Below are positions 41,052 to 50,342 of a DNA stretch of 64,000 nucleotides, one piece after another. The translations under genes were made by a program, and so were the position numbers. The stretch is from Effrenium voratum. Its lineage: Eukaryota > Sar > Dinophyceae > Suessiales > Symbiodiniaceae. The DNA lies in contig CAUJNA010001472.1 in NCBI GenBank assembly GCA_963377175.1, positions 1 to 64,000 on the forward strand, read 5' to 3'. Position 1 is the stretch's first letter; each line of letters opens with the position of its first letter. The notes below the pieces were generated by a model, which saw only the letters and a list, made by a program, of their open reading frames with translations, did not search any database and was not told where the DNA came from.

Positions 41052-41458
41052 TCATTTACAACTACAATTGCATCTAACACAGTAAGGAATAATATTATTC
41101 AGTTCGTGTGACAACTCGTTTGATTTACGTTGCGCTGTCAGATTGTCATTATATTACCGTTTTTAATATCCATAGAAAAACCGCATCCGCAGTAATTACA
41201 TTGATTAGTGATATTATTTAAAAACCATTGCGCATTTACATAACCTTCTTTAGGTATTGTTCTTTTGGCTTTCCTGTCTTGTTCTTTGTAATTTAATATT
41301 TTCCTTTCAAAATAACTCATAATACATTTTTGATTAAATACATCATCAATATCTTTCGTATATTTATAAAATTTGACTTTGTTTAAATCTCTACACCTTG
41401 TAATTGCAGTCCATATCCATTCTGGATAATTCTTTACCAAAAAAATGGTTATAATCAA
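41052..41458 (-). CDS. PLV helicase C-terminus and HNH-like Cys tail (frame-shifted parts)
   Basis: Continues the helicase beyond its frame break. PEWIWTAITRCRDLNKVKFY is SF1 motif VI, with TRCRD in place of the usual T-R-A/T-R. The frame reaches ITNQCNYCGCGFSMDI and stops at 41147, but an overlapping frame then gives LTAQRKSNELSHELNN and a final Cys pair (CVRCNCSCK) ending at 41052. Together the C-x2-C, the LTAQR strand and the last C-x2-C-N resemble an HNH/treble-clef zinc module. The second break (41140-41150) is not in a homopolymer. Likely part of the same protein as 41391-44967. Confidence 0.6.
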
Positions 41459-43076
41459 AAATTGTTATGGTGTCATCAATGCTACTGCCTTGGGCAGAAT
41501 GACAAGTCGAGCAATATGCAAATATAAAATTACTTCTTATTTTACCAAGTGGCAAAGACTGTAGAATTTCAGTTTTAACATTTTTCAACGTAAATATTCC
41601 ATCGCTTCCAATATGAACAATTTTATATTTGAAATTTACATTAAAAACTGATGTTTTAGTTGTTGTATATTCTCTACAAATTAAAAATTCTCCTACTTCA
41701 TATTCATCTTTTCTATTTTCTAATTTTCTAATTTCATTTGATACATTTTTACAAGTTGTATTTAAAAATGCTATGTTGTTGATTGATTTGCTTATGTCAG
41801 TTGTATATTCAAAGTATTTTTCAATAACTTTCATAATAGGTAATTTATTTTCAAAAATATCAATTTTAATATTTCTTAGTTTATCTTTATCTTCCTGTGT
41901 GTTAAGTCGCTTACATTCTTTTAACAAAATATTATATTCAAAAATGTTATCTATAATGTTATCAGTATATACTTCATAGTCTCGAGTATTTGTTATCTCT
42001 TGAACTGGTTTTAACTGCTTGGTGTCTCCTGTTGCTATTATAATTTTGTTGTGCTTATTCTGTTCTACAAATTGTTTTATTCTCCAATATATATTTAAAT
42101 TACTAAAATAAACTTCGTCAAATACTATAACATCAAAATCTGTAAAATCAAATGGTTCTAATTTAGCATCTCCATAATTAATACCGAAAAATTTATTTAT
42201 TGTCATTGCTTCGCCTTCGAATGCCTGTAATAGTTTATTAGTAGGACAAATAAAAATTACATTATAATTTTTATCAACCATTTTTTGACATATATATGAT
42301 TTTCCTGTGCCCGGTAGTGCTCCACGAATCATAATAGGATTATTTTGTTCAATAATTTCTATAATATTATCTGTGTCATATTCATCTATTATATCAATAG
42401 TTTTACTTTCATAAATTGGTATTTGTATTAATTCGTTTTGTGTAATTTCATAATCTACAGTAGGAAATTTAATATATTCGTCGTTTGAAATTCTCCATCC
42501 TCCTATTTCATTATTAAAGATTAAAAGCTCTCTTGCTTTTGTTATATCCGATCGCGCTATTGTAAACGCATCTGTTTTGACACTGAACACATTAATACCA
42601 TTTTGATATAACTTAGAATAATCTTGATACATTCTAAAATTATGGTATTGAAGCAGTAGCTCTTTTACATACCTAAAACCATTCCTTAAGCGTGATGTGT
42701 CCTTTAAATTAAGTATATAATATGACGCCTGTTCTTCTTCTGCTGTATATTGTTCTTCATCTACTGTAATTTGTTCTGTCGTGAAATGTGTTAATTTATG
42801 TATTTTACCTCCATACTCTGCCTGATAGTTTAAAGCTTCCTTAAGATTTTTAAACACTGTGCTCTTCTGGTCAGTTGCTCCCCCCTTTTCTAAAAGTCCA
42901 TAATTAACATTTGCGACCAGTTTTTTAATACATTTATCTTCCTCATTGTCTTCGCTAATGTTTGTGTTCCAAAGTTCATTAACAATATTTTTATGTTCAA
43001 CTTTGTGAATAAATGAAGGTTGTTTAAAGTATAAAATATTAATTCGTTCTCTTGTCATGTTATCTAGTTGTTTCAA
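41391..43076 (-). CDS. PLV polymerase C-part fused to SF1 helicase
   Basis: 561 aa. Residues 50-60 (IKKLVANVNYG) match motif B of family B polymerases (K-x3-N-x2-YG). INVFSVKTDAFTI (161-173) fits motif C, with TD in place of DTD. The helicase follows: Walker A GALPGTGKS (252-260), Walker B VIVFDE (D320, E321), motif III ATGDTKQL (Q354), and a Pif1/RecD-type motif near the end (CSTCHSAQGSSIDD). The frame ends after DYNHFFGKEL. One T fewer in the T7 run (plus coordinates 41439-41445, read as A) restores motif VI. It overlaps the upstream frame by 17 nt. One A fewer in the A7 run at 43101-43107 would fuse it to the 635-aa part. Confidence 0.75.
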   Translation of the reverse strand: MKQLDNMTRERINILYFKQPSFIHKVEHKNIVNELWNTNISEDNEEDKCIKKLVANVNYGLLEKGGATDQKSTVFKNLKEALNYQAEYGGKIHKLTHFTTEQITVDEEQYTAEEEQASYYILNLKDTSRLRNGFRYVKELLLQYHNFRMYQDYSKLYQNGINVFSVKTDAFTIARSDITKARELLIFNNEIGGWRISNDEYIKFPTVDYEITQNELIQIPIYESKTIDIIDEYDTDNIIEIIEQNNPIMIRGALPGTGKSYICQKMVDKNYNVIFICPTNKLLQAFEGEAMTINKFFGINYGDAKLEPFDFTDFDVIVFDEVYFSNLNIYWRIKQFVEQNKHNKIIIATGDTKQLKPVQEITNTRDYEVYTDNIIDNIFEYNILLKECKRLNTQEDKDKLRNIKIDIFENKLPIMKVIEKYFEYTTDISKSINNIAFLNTTCKNVSNEIRKLENRKDEYEVGEFLICREYTTTKTSVFNVNFKYKIVHIGSDGIFTLKNVKTEILQSLPLGKIRSNFIFAYCSTCHSAQGSSIDDTITIFDYNHFFGKELSRMDMDCNYKV

Positions 43077-44967
43077 AAATACACCATATATTAAGCAATA
43101 TTTTTTTATTAAATAGCATTCTTCCTGTCCGTTTTAGTATAGTAGTTTTCTTTTCTATATAATATAACGTTAAGTCGTGTAGGTCATAAATATCAGTTGT
43201 ATCATCAAACGCTCGCCATATGTCGAATTGATTAAATACTGGTATTTCTGATATAGTAATAAACGCATGAGTAAATGCTTTTGATATATCGATTTCGATT
43301 TCATTTTTGATATCGCCATCGCACAATAAGCCAGATGGAACAACTGTTCTGGCTTCGTCTAAAATTTGAATATCAATGTCATTATAAAACGATTTATGAG
43401 ATAAGTTAAACAATGACTTATTAAAATTAAACATTGCTTTATTCATATTGTTATATGTAGTTTCATTACATACTGCAATGCATCCATCTGCAGAAGTTTT
43501 TATTAAATTTTGTGTTTTTATTATATATATTGTTTTGTTAAATTTCATTTTTATTTCTGATATAATACCAGCTTGAAATCTAATTCTTGGTTCGTAGCCA
43601 CTATTAACTAAATTGAAAAATAATTCAGATAACTTATTGTCTTCGGATACTAAATATATCTCTTTTGTTTTTTCATCAACTTTGGTATTTAGTATATCGT
43701 CAATATTTTTTATCATTCTATAAAGCGGTGGTTCCTCTCTTTCATTAATATAGTAGTCGGTTGAAGCTTTGACAGTTGGTATCTTGGTTATTAATTGTTT
43801 CTGTTGAATGCTTTTTAAGTCGTGATTCATTGCGTAAATATGACTGTTTTTGACCATTGCATAAAATGGTTTGATGTGCCTACTATTTATATCGGGGTCG
43901 CATTTATAAATTAATTTATTGCAACAATCATAAATTCTGCATGGAATTTTAAACTGTTTAAATACAGCCTCCATCTCCTGAATGGTTGACCCCGTTTCGC
44001 CAAAGTTATCTCTACCTATAATTTCAATTACTTTTTCTCTAGTTAGTCTATTACGGGTTCTTTCGTTCATAATTGTATCACTGTAAAAATCAGTTAATGC
44101 ATTAATCCAGCATTCATTATCGATATAATTACCCTTGCTAATTGCTTTATGTATGGTGTCTTCGTTCATCCTTAAAGGTGTATGTATATACCTATTAAAA
44201 ATTGAAACATTAGTAGCATCCCTTAAATTTTCTGTAAGAATGTCAAATTTTTCGCCGTCTTTATTTACCATATCTACTGATAATATTTTAATACATTCTA
44301 TATCGTCATAAAATGCCGTCATCTGTTCATAATCTTTTTTAAAATCTTTGTCAGTTCGTAATAGTTCTAGTGTATTAGAAAACTCATTATTTTTTGTATC
44401 GCCTCTTATTCCATAGTCTGTATTGGGGTCGCCTATCATTTTAAATATTCTTTTACCTATGATATCTTTAGAAAATGCAGTGGCTTTAATTGTAGCAGTA
44501 AAATTATCGTATCGTTTCACAAAAAATAAATTTTGTCTGTGTTTAAATGCATATTTGGACTTTATGGTTCTCTTGTCTTTGTGCTCTGCTATGTATAACA
44601 TAAATTGAACAAAATATTTATTTTTCCCTTCCCTTGCTCTTGGTCCTGGGTCGTTATCTATCTTCAGTTTCCCTCCCGTCTCCTTCTTTGTCCTTGCTTC
44701 TGCCATTCTTTGATTTAAGGGTTTATTTTCCTTGAATTTCGTAATATTATCCTTGTATTTTTGATATGCTTTATCATAAACTTTTGTATCTGTAGAAGTT
44801 AAACCCTTGATTAAATTTTCCGCTGTTGTAACATTTGAAATCTTCCTTTCGGTATATAAATTAACTACTCTATCTATTTTTCTAAGGTCTGATGGTTTTG
44901 CTGTCCGCGATGACTTCCGCCTTAGCACTGTTAAATATCCAATGTTTCGTTCCAAAGCCTTAGACAT
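43060..44967 (-). CDS. PLV replication protein N-part (PolB-like)
   Basis: 635 aa. Residues 1-130 are basic. A central region contains NYIDNECWINALTDFYSD and NFGETGSTIQEMEAVFKQF, typical text of viral replication proteins that precede a polymerase core. Near the end, EIEIDISKAFTHAF fits family B motif A (D-x2-x2-F/Y). Motifs B and C lie in the next, overlapping frame (41391-43076), so the natural product is probably one protein of about 1.3 thousand residues: polymerase, SF1 helicase and Cys-rich tail. Exonuclease motifs were not recognised. The early-type promoter box is 34 nt upstream. Polymerase assignment rests on three short motifs in order. Confidence 0.6.
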   Translation of the reverse strand: MSKALERNIGYLTVLRRKSSRTAKPSDLRKIDRVVNLYTERKISNVTTAENLIKGLTSTDTKVYDKAYQKYKDNITKFKENKPLNQRMAEARTKKETGGKLKIDNDPGPRAREGKNKYFVQFMLYIAEHKDKRTIKSKYAFKHRQNLFFVKRYDNFTATIKATAFSKDIIGKRIFKMIGDPNTDYGIRGDTKNNEFSNTLELLRTDKDFKKDYEQMTAFYDDIECIKILSVDMVNKDGEKFDILTENLRDATNVSIFNRYIHTPLRMNEDTIHKAISKGNYIDNECWINALTDFYSDTIMNERTRNRLTREKVIEIIGRDNFGETGSTIQEMEAVFKQFKIPCRIYDCCNKLIYKCDPDINSRHIKPFYAMVKNSHIYAMNHDLKSIQQKQLITKIPTVKASTDYYINEREEPPLYRMIKNIDDILNTKVDEKTKEIYLVSEDNKLSELFFNLVNSGYEPRIRFQAGIISEIKMKFNKTIYIIKTQNLIKTSADGCIAVCNETTYNNMNKAMFNFNKSLFNLSHKSFYNDIDIQILDEARTVVPSGLLCDGDIKNEIEIDISKAFTHAFITISEIPVFNQFDIWRAFDDTTDIYDLHDLTLYYIEKKTTILKRTGRMLFNKKILLNIWCIFETTR

Positions 44968-45000
44968 AATTATACTATATATAATAATAATATAATAATA

Positions 45001-45029
45001 TTTCTTTAACTATTTTTTTTACAAGAACT
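45001..45029 (-). promoter_or_regulatory. Early-type promoter box (replication gene)
   Basis: Minus-strand CTTGTAAAAAAAATAGTTA with AAGAAA, 34 nt before the ATG at 44967. A slightly diverged copy. Confidence 0.7.
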
Positions 45030-45055
45030 TTATTTTTACAAAAACTATATATTTT

Positions 45056-46021
45056 TTAAACTTTTAAAATTTCAAATCTTAAGAATGGTCGCGTGTTACG
45101 TTCTAAATAAAAATATGTTTGTCCTAACTTTTGTTCAATCCTTTCAACTTTATATTTTGTAGGCAACCAATTACTACTCCTTTCCTTTTCAGTTATTGCT
45201 TTCTTTCTGTAAATCTTCACTTCGTCACCTATGTTAATTTCAGGATATTTACGGGTTCTAGTTGCTTCGGTTGCCATTTTCATTTTTACTTTATAATTGT
45301 TTTTCGCCTTCAATGCTTCCGCTGGTGTCATTCCTATACTTGAATGTTCCATTTTATTATTGTAAGTTAATAATATTTCAAAATTATAATCTATCCATTG
45401 TATATTGTCCTTTCCTTCTTTTTCATCTTTTTCAACCCTTTTATATAACATATCTTTGTAGGTGCGTATAAAACGTTCTGCAAAATTAGGATGTCCTCTT
45501 GTGCGGTATAATTCTATTCCTTCTTCTTTGAAGTAATCTTCAACTGTTTTATTATATAAACTGCCTTCCTCGTCGCTATAAATAATTTCTGGTTTGCCTT
45601 TCATTTTCTGCATCCCTTCCATTACTCCCGCTAATATGTCAGGCGGTTGTTTTGATTTAATAGGTATTACTGTAGAATATCTGGTAAATATATCAATTAA
45701 AACCATCCCCACTTTAAATTTTTGATTGGGTATGTCATTAATAAAAAATAAATCTAATTGAAATTCAAAGTATGGATGTGGAGCAATAAATGAATTTTTG
45801 CCTCTTAATTGCTTCTTCTGTTCTATGTTCTTTTGAAACCATTCTTTAACATCGTTTAAGGTTATGCTTTGTTCCCTTTGCTTAGCATCCTTATAGGTTG
45901 TCGCAATGCTTCCATACCCGCTTTTGTCATGATAGATTTTTCTAATTATATCATTTTTATTAATATTTGCCATATTAATAAAGGTGATATTTTTTAACAT
46001 TTTATTCAAAATCTTCAGCAC
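45056..46021 (-). CDS. PLV rve-family integrase
   Basis: The frame allows 321 aa from 46021, but the internal ATG at 45973 (MANINKNDIIRK) is the more likely start because the first 16 residues overlap the upstream gene. DDE triad, in 321-aa numbering: D90 (EFQLDLFF), D150 (IIYSDEEGS) and E182 (NFAERFIRT). Upstream text IYHDKSGYGSIATTYKDAK is the usual Polinton/virophage N-terminal region. The C-terminal KYPEINIGDEVKIYRKK and FLRFEIL suggest an SH3-like DNA-binding barrel. It inserts linear viral DNA into the host chromosome, joining the TIR ends. The gene overlaps 46002-46952 by 20 nt, so the two are probably co-expressed. Confidence 0.93.
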   Translation of the reverse strand: MLKILNKMLKNITFINMANINKNDIIRKIYHDKSGYGSIATTYKDAKQREQSITLNDVKEWFQKNIEQKKQLRGKNSFIAPHPYFEFQLDLFFINDIPNQKFKVGMVLIDIFTRYSTVIPIKSKQPPDILAGVMEGMQKMKGKPEIIYSDEEGSLYNKTVEDYFKEEGIELYRTRGHPNFAERFIRTYKDMLYKRVEKDEKEGKDNIQWIDYNFEILLTYNNKMEHSSIGMTPAEALKAKNNYKVKMKMATEATRTRKYPEINIGDEVKIYRKKAITEKERSSNWLPTKYKVERIEQKLGQTYFYLERNTRPFLRFEILKV

Positions 46022-46952
46022 TATTTAAATATGCTTCGTACTGTTGTTGTTTTTGGTTACTCCTATTAGTCTGCGGTTTGATATCTTTGATACTTGGGTA
46101 TGAACTAAATATCATATTTTGTATTCTCTCGCTGATTTCTATTTCTTTTGTATAGTGCTTATAAATATTTTGTCCTACATCATTAAAAAGGATATTAGAA
46201 AGTGCATTATCCTGCTTATTGAAAATGTGTGATAATATTATTTTGAATATGTTTAACGTGTTCGAAATATTATTTTCAATATATCTAAAACAATCCCGTC
46301 TATTCTTTTGGTTTTTTGGTATGTCATCATCATTCTTATACTCATCAAACAATCTATCTACTAGACCATTTTTATATGTTTCTATGTATTTTATTTCAAC
46401 TGTTTTATAAATTGGTGTATCGCCTAAATCTACTCCAGCGCTTTCAGTTTTAATATTTCCTTTGTAGTATAATTCATAACAGTCCTTTATTCTGTCGTGT
46501 GTGTCCCTTGTGTAATTATGCCTTCCTTCGACATTCTTTAACAAAATAGATTTGATAAATTTGAATGTCGGAAATTTATATAATTTTGTAAAATAATAAT
46601 CCTTGATGTTGTTTGTTGTAACAGTTGTGTCTTCTTCCTTTTCATTTTCAATTATTTCAGTTAGTTTGATGAATTCTTTTGACTTATTACAAGTGTCAAT
46701 ATTTACAAATGTGCTCAATTGTTTTAATCTTTTGCATTTATAACATTCTTTATAATTATATTTGCATATGTGTTTAATAATATTTTCTGATAATTTAGTT
46801 CTATATAATTGAATATTATTATAATTAAATTTACATTCTTTACACATTCCAATTTTTCTATTTATCATTCTTATAGTGTCATTCATGTTGATTTTATTTA
46901 AGAACTCGTTAATTATTTCTTCCTGCTCAATCTCACTGAACATTTTCACCAT
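46002..46952 (-). CDS. PLV zinc/F-box-like protein, internal
   Basis: 316 aa. The N-terminal module IGMCKECKF, IQLYRTKLSENIIKHIC, CYKCKRLKQL parallels the 174-aa protein at 40448-40972 (Cys pair, LY-x3-L-x3-I core, second Cys pair). The remainder is helical and Lys/Glu-rich, with no enzyme motif. The C-terminus is basic (QTNRSNQKQQQ) and overlaps the integrase start. The early-type promoter box lies 20 nt upstream. A function in host modulation or DNA binding is possible but unproven. Confidence 0.65.
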   Translation of the reverse strand: MVKMFSEIEQEEIINEFLNKINMNDTIRMINRKIGMCKECKFNYNNIQLYRTKLSENIIKHICKYNYKECYKCKRLKQLSTFVNIDTCNKSKEFIKLTEIIENEKEEDTTVTTNNIKDYYFTKLYKFPTFKFIKSILLKNVEGRHNYTRDTHDRIKDCYELYYKGNIKTESAGVDLGDTPIYKTVEIKYIETYKNGLVDRLFDEYKNDDDIPKNQKNRRDCFRYIENNISNTLNIFKIILSHIFNKQDNALSNILFNDVGQNIYKHYTKEIEISERIQNMIFSSYPSIKDIKPQTNRSNQKQQQYEAYLNSAEDFE

Positions 46953-46970
46953 ATAATTAAAAATACTAAT

Positions 46971-46999
46971 ATTTCTTTAAATACTTTTTTACAAGAAAT
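46971..46999 (-). promoter_or_regulatory. Early-type promoter box
   Basis: Minus-strand TTTCTTGTAAAAAAGTATTT followed by AAAGAAA, about 20 nt before the ATG at 46952. A full-consensus copy. Confidence 0.78.
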
Positions 47000-47034
47000 A
47001 TTTATTAAAATAAATAAATTTTAATAAATATTAT

Positions 47035-47316
47035 TTATTCAACTGTTATAATTTTATATGTTTGTGCCTTATATTTTCTGGGTTTTGTATTCTGTAAATC
47101 TTCTGGTTTGTTTTCATAATCAATATATTTTAAATTGATATCTCCGTTTTCTGCTATCTTGTCTAATTTCTTTCTCCTATTATATCTGATAGCACTTGCT
47201 CTCTTGGTTTCCATAAAGTCTTTTTCTACTCGTCTCTTTTGATAATACAATCTATTATATAGTGCCAGTTGTTCCTTGATTTGTTCTAATGTCATATCTT
47301 CAGGTTTAATACTCAT
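47035..47316 (-). CDS. PLV small basic helical protein
   Basis: 93 aa: MSIKPEDMTLEQIKEQLAL, then YNRLYYQKRRVEKDF and RASAIRYNRRKKLDK. Predicted mostly coiled-coil with a strongly basic centre and no Cys. It has its own early-type promoter box about 30 nt upstream, which groups it with the replication gene and the F-box-like genes. Small basic proteins of this kind are common in PLVs, with no agreed function. DNA binding is an inference from charge. Confidence 0.65.
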   Translation of the reverse strand: MSIKPEDMTLEQIKEQLALYNRLYYQKRRVEKDFMETKRASAIRYNRRKKLDKIAENGDINLKYIDYENKPEDLQNTKPRKYKAQTYKIITVE

Positions 47317-47345
47317 TATATTATATATTATATTATATTATATAT

Positions 47346-47369
47346 TTCTTTAAATACATTTTACAAGAT
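47346..47369 (-). promoter_or_regulatory. Early-type promoter box
   Basis: Minus-strand ATCTTGTAAAATGTATTTA with AAGAA, 30 nt before the ATG at 47316. It is 2-3 nt shorter in the A run. Confidence 0.7.
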
Positions 47370-47376
47370 TTTTAAA

Positions 47377-49641
47377 CTAAATATTTTTATTTTTATTTTT
47401 CTTTTTAAAGACTTCGTTCTCCAAATATTCTACGCGATGGATTAGTTTTGATAAAGCATCCCAACTAATACAAGCCATTCTGTCATAACACATCGTTAAG
47501 TATTCTCCTGAATCATTTACAATAGTATATTTAGGATTTGTGTATTGTTGAACATCTTGAGCAATCCATCCTAATTCCGTTTTTCTGGTTTTTTGATTCT
47601 TAACAAATGTTTTAATCTTAATTTTTTTTACCATATTTACAGTATCATCTTCTACATCTTCTATATTATCTTTCAGTCTCTTATCGCTACTTAAATTAAA
47701 TCCGTTAAATGATGAAAATTGAGTATCATCCAAATGTAAATATTTAGTGCCATCAATATAACTATCAATAGTTGTTGATGCTTCTAATCTTAAAACAGCA
47801 ACACTATTTAAATGTCTCAAATTGATTTTATGAGCAATTCCAAAAGTCATATCACCGTCAATAGTCCAGTCGCCTCGTAATTCGCTATTACTTCCACTAT
47901 TCAAAATAATTTTATTATCAGCATATGTTGAAGATAATCCAACAACCAAATTAATAGAGTTTGACGTGTTGCTATTCCTAATTATTAAATCATTTGTATC
48001 GACATACATTTCAGCATTATCAATTATTAGTTTTGATGTATTGCCAAATTGAACATTGCCACTCGGTGAATTTTGTAATAATAAATTATTTCCTGATACA
48101 GACTGAACTTGGTTGACTTCAACTTTCTTACCAGAAACCATTGTTAAATCGCCGTTTGTATATACATCACCTAATACATCAACTGGTTTATTGAATATGG
48201 TTTTTGATACAGCGCCGTCGCACATAAAATACTGATTAGAAGAATTTGTAATATCGCCAATACTACAAGCAACAAAATTAGGATGATGAACATAAAAACC
48301 TTCTGTTGCCGCGGGGGTGTGTGTTTCTAAATATAAAGTTAATGCATTGTCTAAATTATCAATTTTAGTTTTAATATCTGTTGAAAAATCATTATTTGTA
48401 AATAAATTACCTTTCATATAAACAGCACCTTCGAAATATGATGTTCCGTGTGCTTGAGCAAAATTGTATGAAGTATGAACATTGCCGTTAATCGTAATTC
48501 TTGAAGCATTATTAGGTCTTCCAATAATGACATCGCCTGTATTCCATCCTAACCATAATCTATAAGGAGTAGCGCCTTCTAACCCCTGGTAAGAGTCTAA
48601 CTGACAACCTCTTTTAAATTCTAAGCGTTGGTTACTTACAGCATCTTGAATTCTAAAAATTGGATTAGTATTATCTGTTAAACTAAGTATTAATGGAGAG
48701 TTTACCGTTTGCGCAGTTGTGATTGTTTTATCTAACTTGTGTAAATCTGCTGATATTAAACTATTAATCGTATTTGAATTTTGAGTTATTAATAAATCTT
48801 GTGTCGTGTTGTCTGATACGATTGATGCAAATGTATTGCTGTACGCGGTATTTGTATTGAATAAATTAGTATCGTTTGTGTATAATGTTGACACATCTGC
48901 TTGAATAGTTGTTTTTTCTGCTGTAGTCCAAGAAGCACCTGCGCCTGCTTGTAAATCTGCTATATCTGTAAGAATGGTTGTTATTGTGTTTCCGTGTCCT
49001 GTTATATTACTAATATTTGTGTCAATTAATGATATATGAGAGGTAACAGTGTTTTGATGACTATTAACAAATGTCATATTACTGCCTACAGTGTTATTTA
49101 ATATTGCTATTCCATTTGTATTTGTTGCGATGTCGCTGTCGTGTGTTGTTAATACTGCTAAATGTGATGCTAATGTATTATTATGTCCTGTGATTAAAGA
49201 AGAATTGGAACTAATACTATTGTTAAAACCACTAATTAAAAAAGTATTGGAACTAATATCATTAGCATTTGTGTCAAGTTTAGTTGTATTTGCTGATATA
49301 GTCGGTAGTATTGAAGTTATTGTAAGTCCGTGTGCTGTTATATTATTAAGGTTGCTTGTAATTGTTGCGTTTTGATTTACTTGTTCGTCAAACATTGTTG
49401 TTGAAGTAGCATTTAATTCAGTAATATCAAGAATATTAGCATCTATCTTATTTTTTTGTGCTAATACCAGTGCATCAACTTCTTCAATTGTATAACCTCC
49501 GCCTAATGCGCCTGCGGTGTCTGATAATTCTTGTTTCGTAGCATAAACACTGCTTAAGGTTGATGGTTCTGTTGAATTTATTAATACTAATTCGCTTGCT
49601 ATAATTCTGCTTGAGCCATCCAATGATAATGTTGAAAACAT
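47377..49641 (-). CDS. PLV fibre/attachment protein with S74 intramolecular chaperone
   Basis: About 754 aa from MFSTLSLDGSSRII (49641). An early helical segment leads into a long array of NT/NTI/SNI-rich units (HGNTI, GHNNTL, TNTNGIAILNN), as in trimeric phage-like fibres. Beta-rich shaft text follows (SGNVQFGNTSKLIIDN). The C-terminal 110 residues are a Peptidase_S74-type chaperone: SDKRLKDNIEDVED with the Ser-Lys dyad, ELGWIAQDVQ, then a coiled-coil end. In this family the chaperone trimerises the fibre and cleaves itself off before the Ser. The open frame runs on upstream to 50286 only because of a homopolymer fault, and the promoter-like AT stretch before 49641 supports this start. Confidence 0.85.
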   Translation of the reverse strand: MFSTLSLDGSSRIIASELVLINSTEPSTLSSVYATKQELSDTAGALGGGYTIEEVDALVLAQKNKIDANILDITELNATSTTMFDEQVNQNATITSNLNNITAHGLTITSILPTISANTTKLDTNANDISSNTFLISGFNNSISSNSSLITGHNNTLASHLAVLTTHDSDIATNTNGIAILNNTVGSNMTFVNSHQNTVTSHISLIDTNISNITGHGNTITTILTDIADLQAGAGASWTTAEKTTIQADVSTLYTNDTNLFNTNTAYSNTFASIVSDNTTQDLLITQNSNTINSLISADLHKLDKTITTAQTVNSPLILSLTDNTNPIFRIQDAVSNQRLEFKRGCQLDSYQGLEGATPYRLWLGWNTGDVIIGRPNNASRITINGNVHTSYNFAQAHGTSYFEGAVYMKGNLFTNNDFSTDIKTKIDNLDNALTLYLETHTPAATEGFYVHHPNFVACSIGDITNSSNQYFMCDGAVSKTIFNKPVDVLGDVYTNGDLTMVSGKKVEVNQVQSVSGNNLLLQNSPSGNVQFGNTSKLIIDNAEMYVDTNDLIIRNSNTSNSINLVVGLSSTYADNKIILNSGSNSELRGDWTIDGDMTFGIAHKINLRHLNSVAVLRLEASTTIDSYIDGTKYLHLDDTQFSSFNGFNLSSDKRLKDNIEDVEDDTVNMVKKIKIKTFVKNQKTRKTELGWIAQDVQQYTNPKYTIVNDSGEYLTMCYDRMACISWDALSKLIHRVEYLENEVFKKKNKNKNI

Positions 49642-49676
49642 AATTATTATATAGTAGGTTATAAAATAATTATATT

Positions 49677-50229
49677 CTATCTTTTTTTTTCCTCTTGAGC
49701 CAAATATACCTTTATTTAATGCATTGTATTTTTCTTGCTTCTGTCTCAAATATTCATTTTGCAATAATTGGTAATGCTGTGCTATATTTTGTAGCGGGTT
49801 TGGAGGCGGTGCTGGTTGCATTCTTCTTGGGGGCGGTGTGTTCGCTATTATATTATTTTGTTGCTGTTGTTGTGGTGGAACGTATTGCTCTTCTTCTTCG
49901 CGATATTCTACCTTTTGGGGCTTTGCTATTGGAACTGCTTTTAGTTTAGGTTTTATAGGCTTAGTTTCTAATGGTCCTTGGCAATTGCGCTCGTGGCTGT
50001 ATCTATATGATTTTAATGTTAAAGTTTTGGCACATTTTGGACAGGGTATTTTCTTTTCATTGCGTGCTTGAGTTTTTGAGTTGTTTTTAAGTGGTTCTAC
50101 TGGTTTGGCTTCTGGTGTTGGTTCTATTGTTGGTTCTATTTTTTGTGCTTCTTCTTCAATTGGTGGTAATTCATTTACTGGCTCGTCTGCTTCAATTGTA
50201 TTAGTAATTTCAGGTTCAACTTCTGACAT
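49677..50229 (-). CDS. PLV Pro-rich zinc-finger protein
   Basis: Starts at MSEVEPEITNTIEAD (50229). Acidic and Pro/Glu repeats (EPTIEPTPEAKPVEP) lead to one C2HC finger, IPCPKCAKTLTL...SHERNC, then a Gln/Pro-rich stretch and a helical, basic end (FGSRGKK). As given, the frame fuses with the fibre. Removing one base from the T9 run at 49682-49690 creates a stop right after GSRGKKR, giving about 184 aa and separating the genes. I take this as the natural arrangement. A role in virion structure or host binding is unknown. Confidence 0.65.
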
Positions 50230-50342
50230 ATATAATATATTATATATTTTGTCTATATTTTTTATATATTTTGTATATATGGACAAATTGAGAAATATTC
50301 ATATTATTAATTTGATATTAATATTAATAATTAAGGGTTTAT

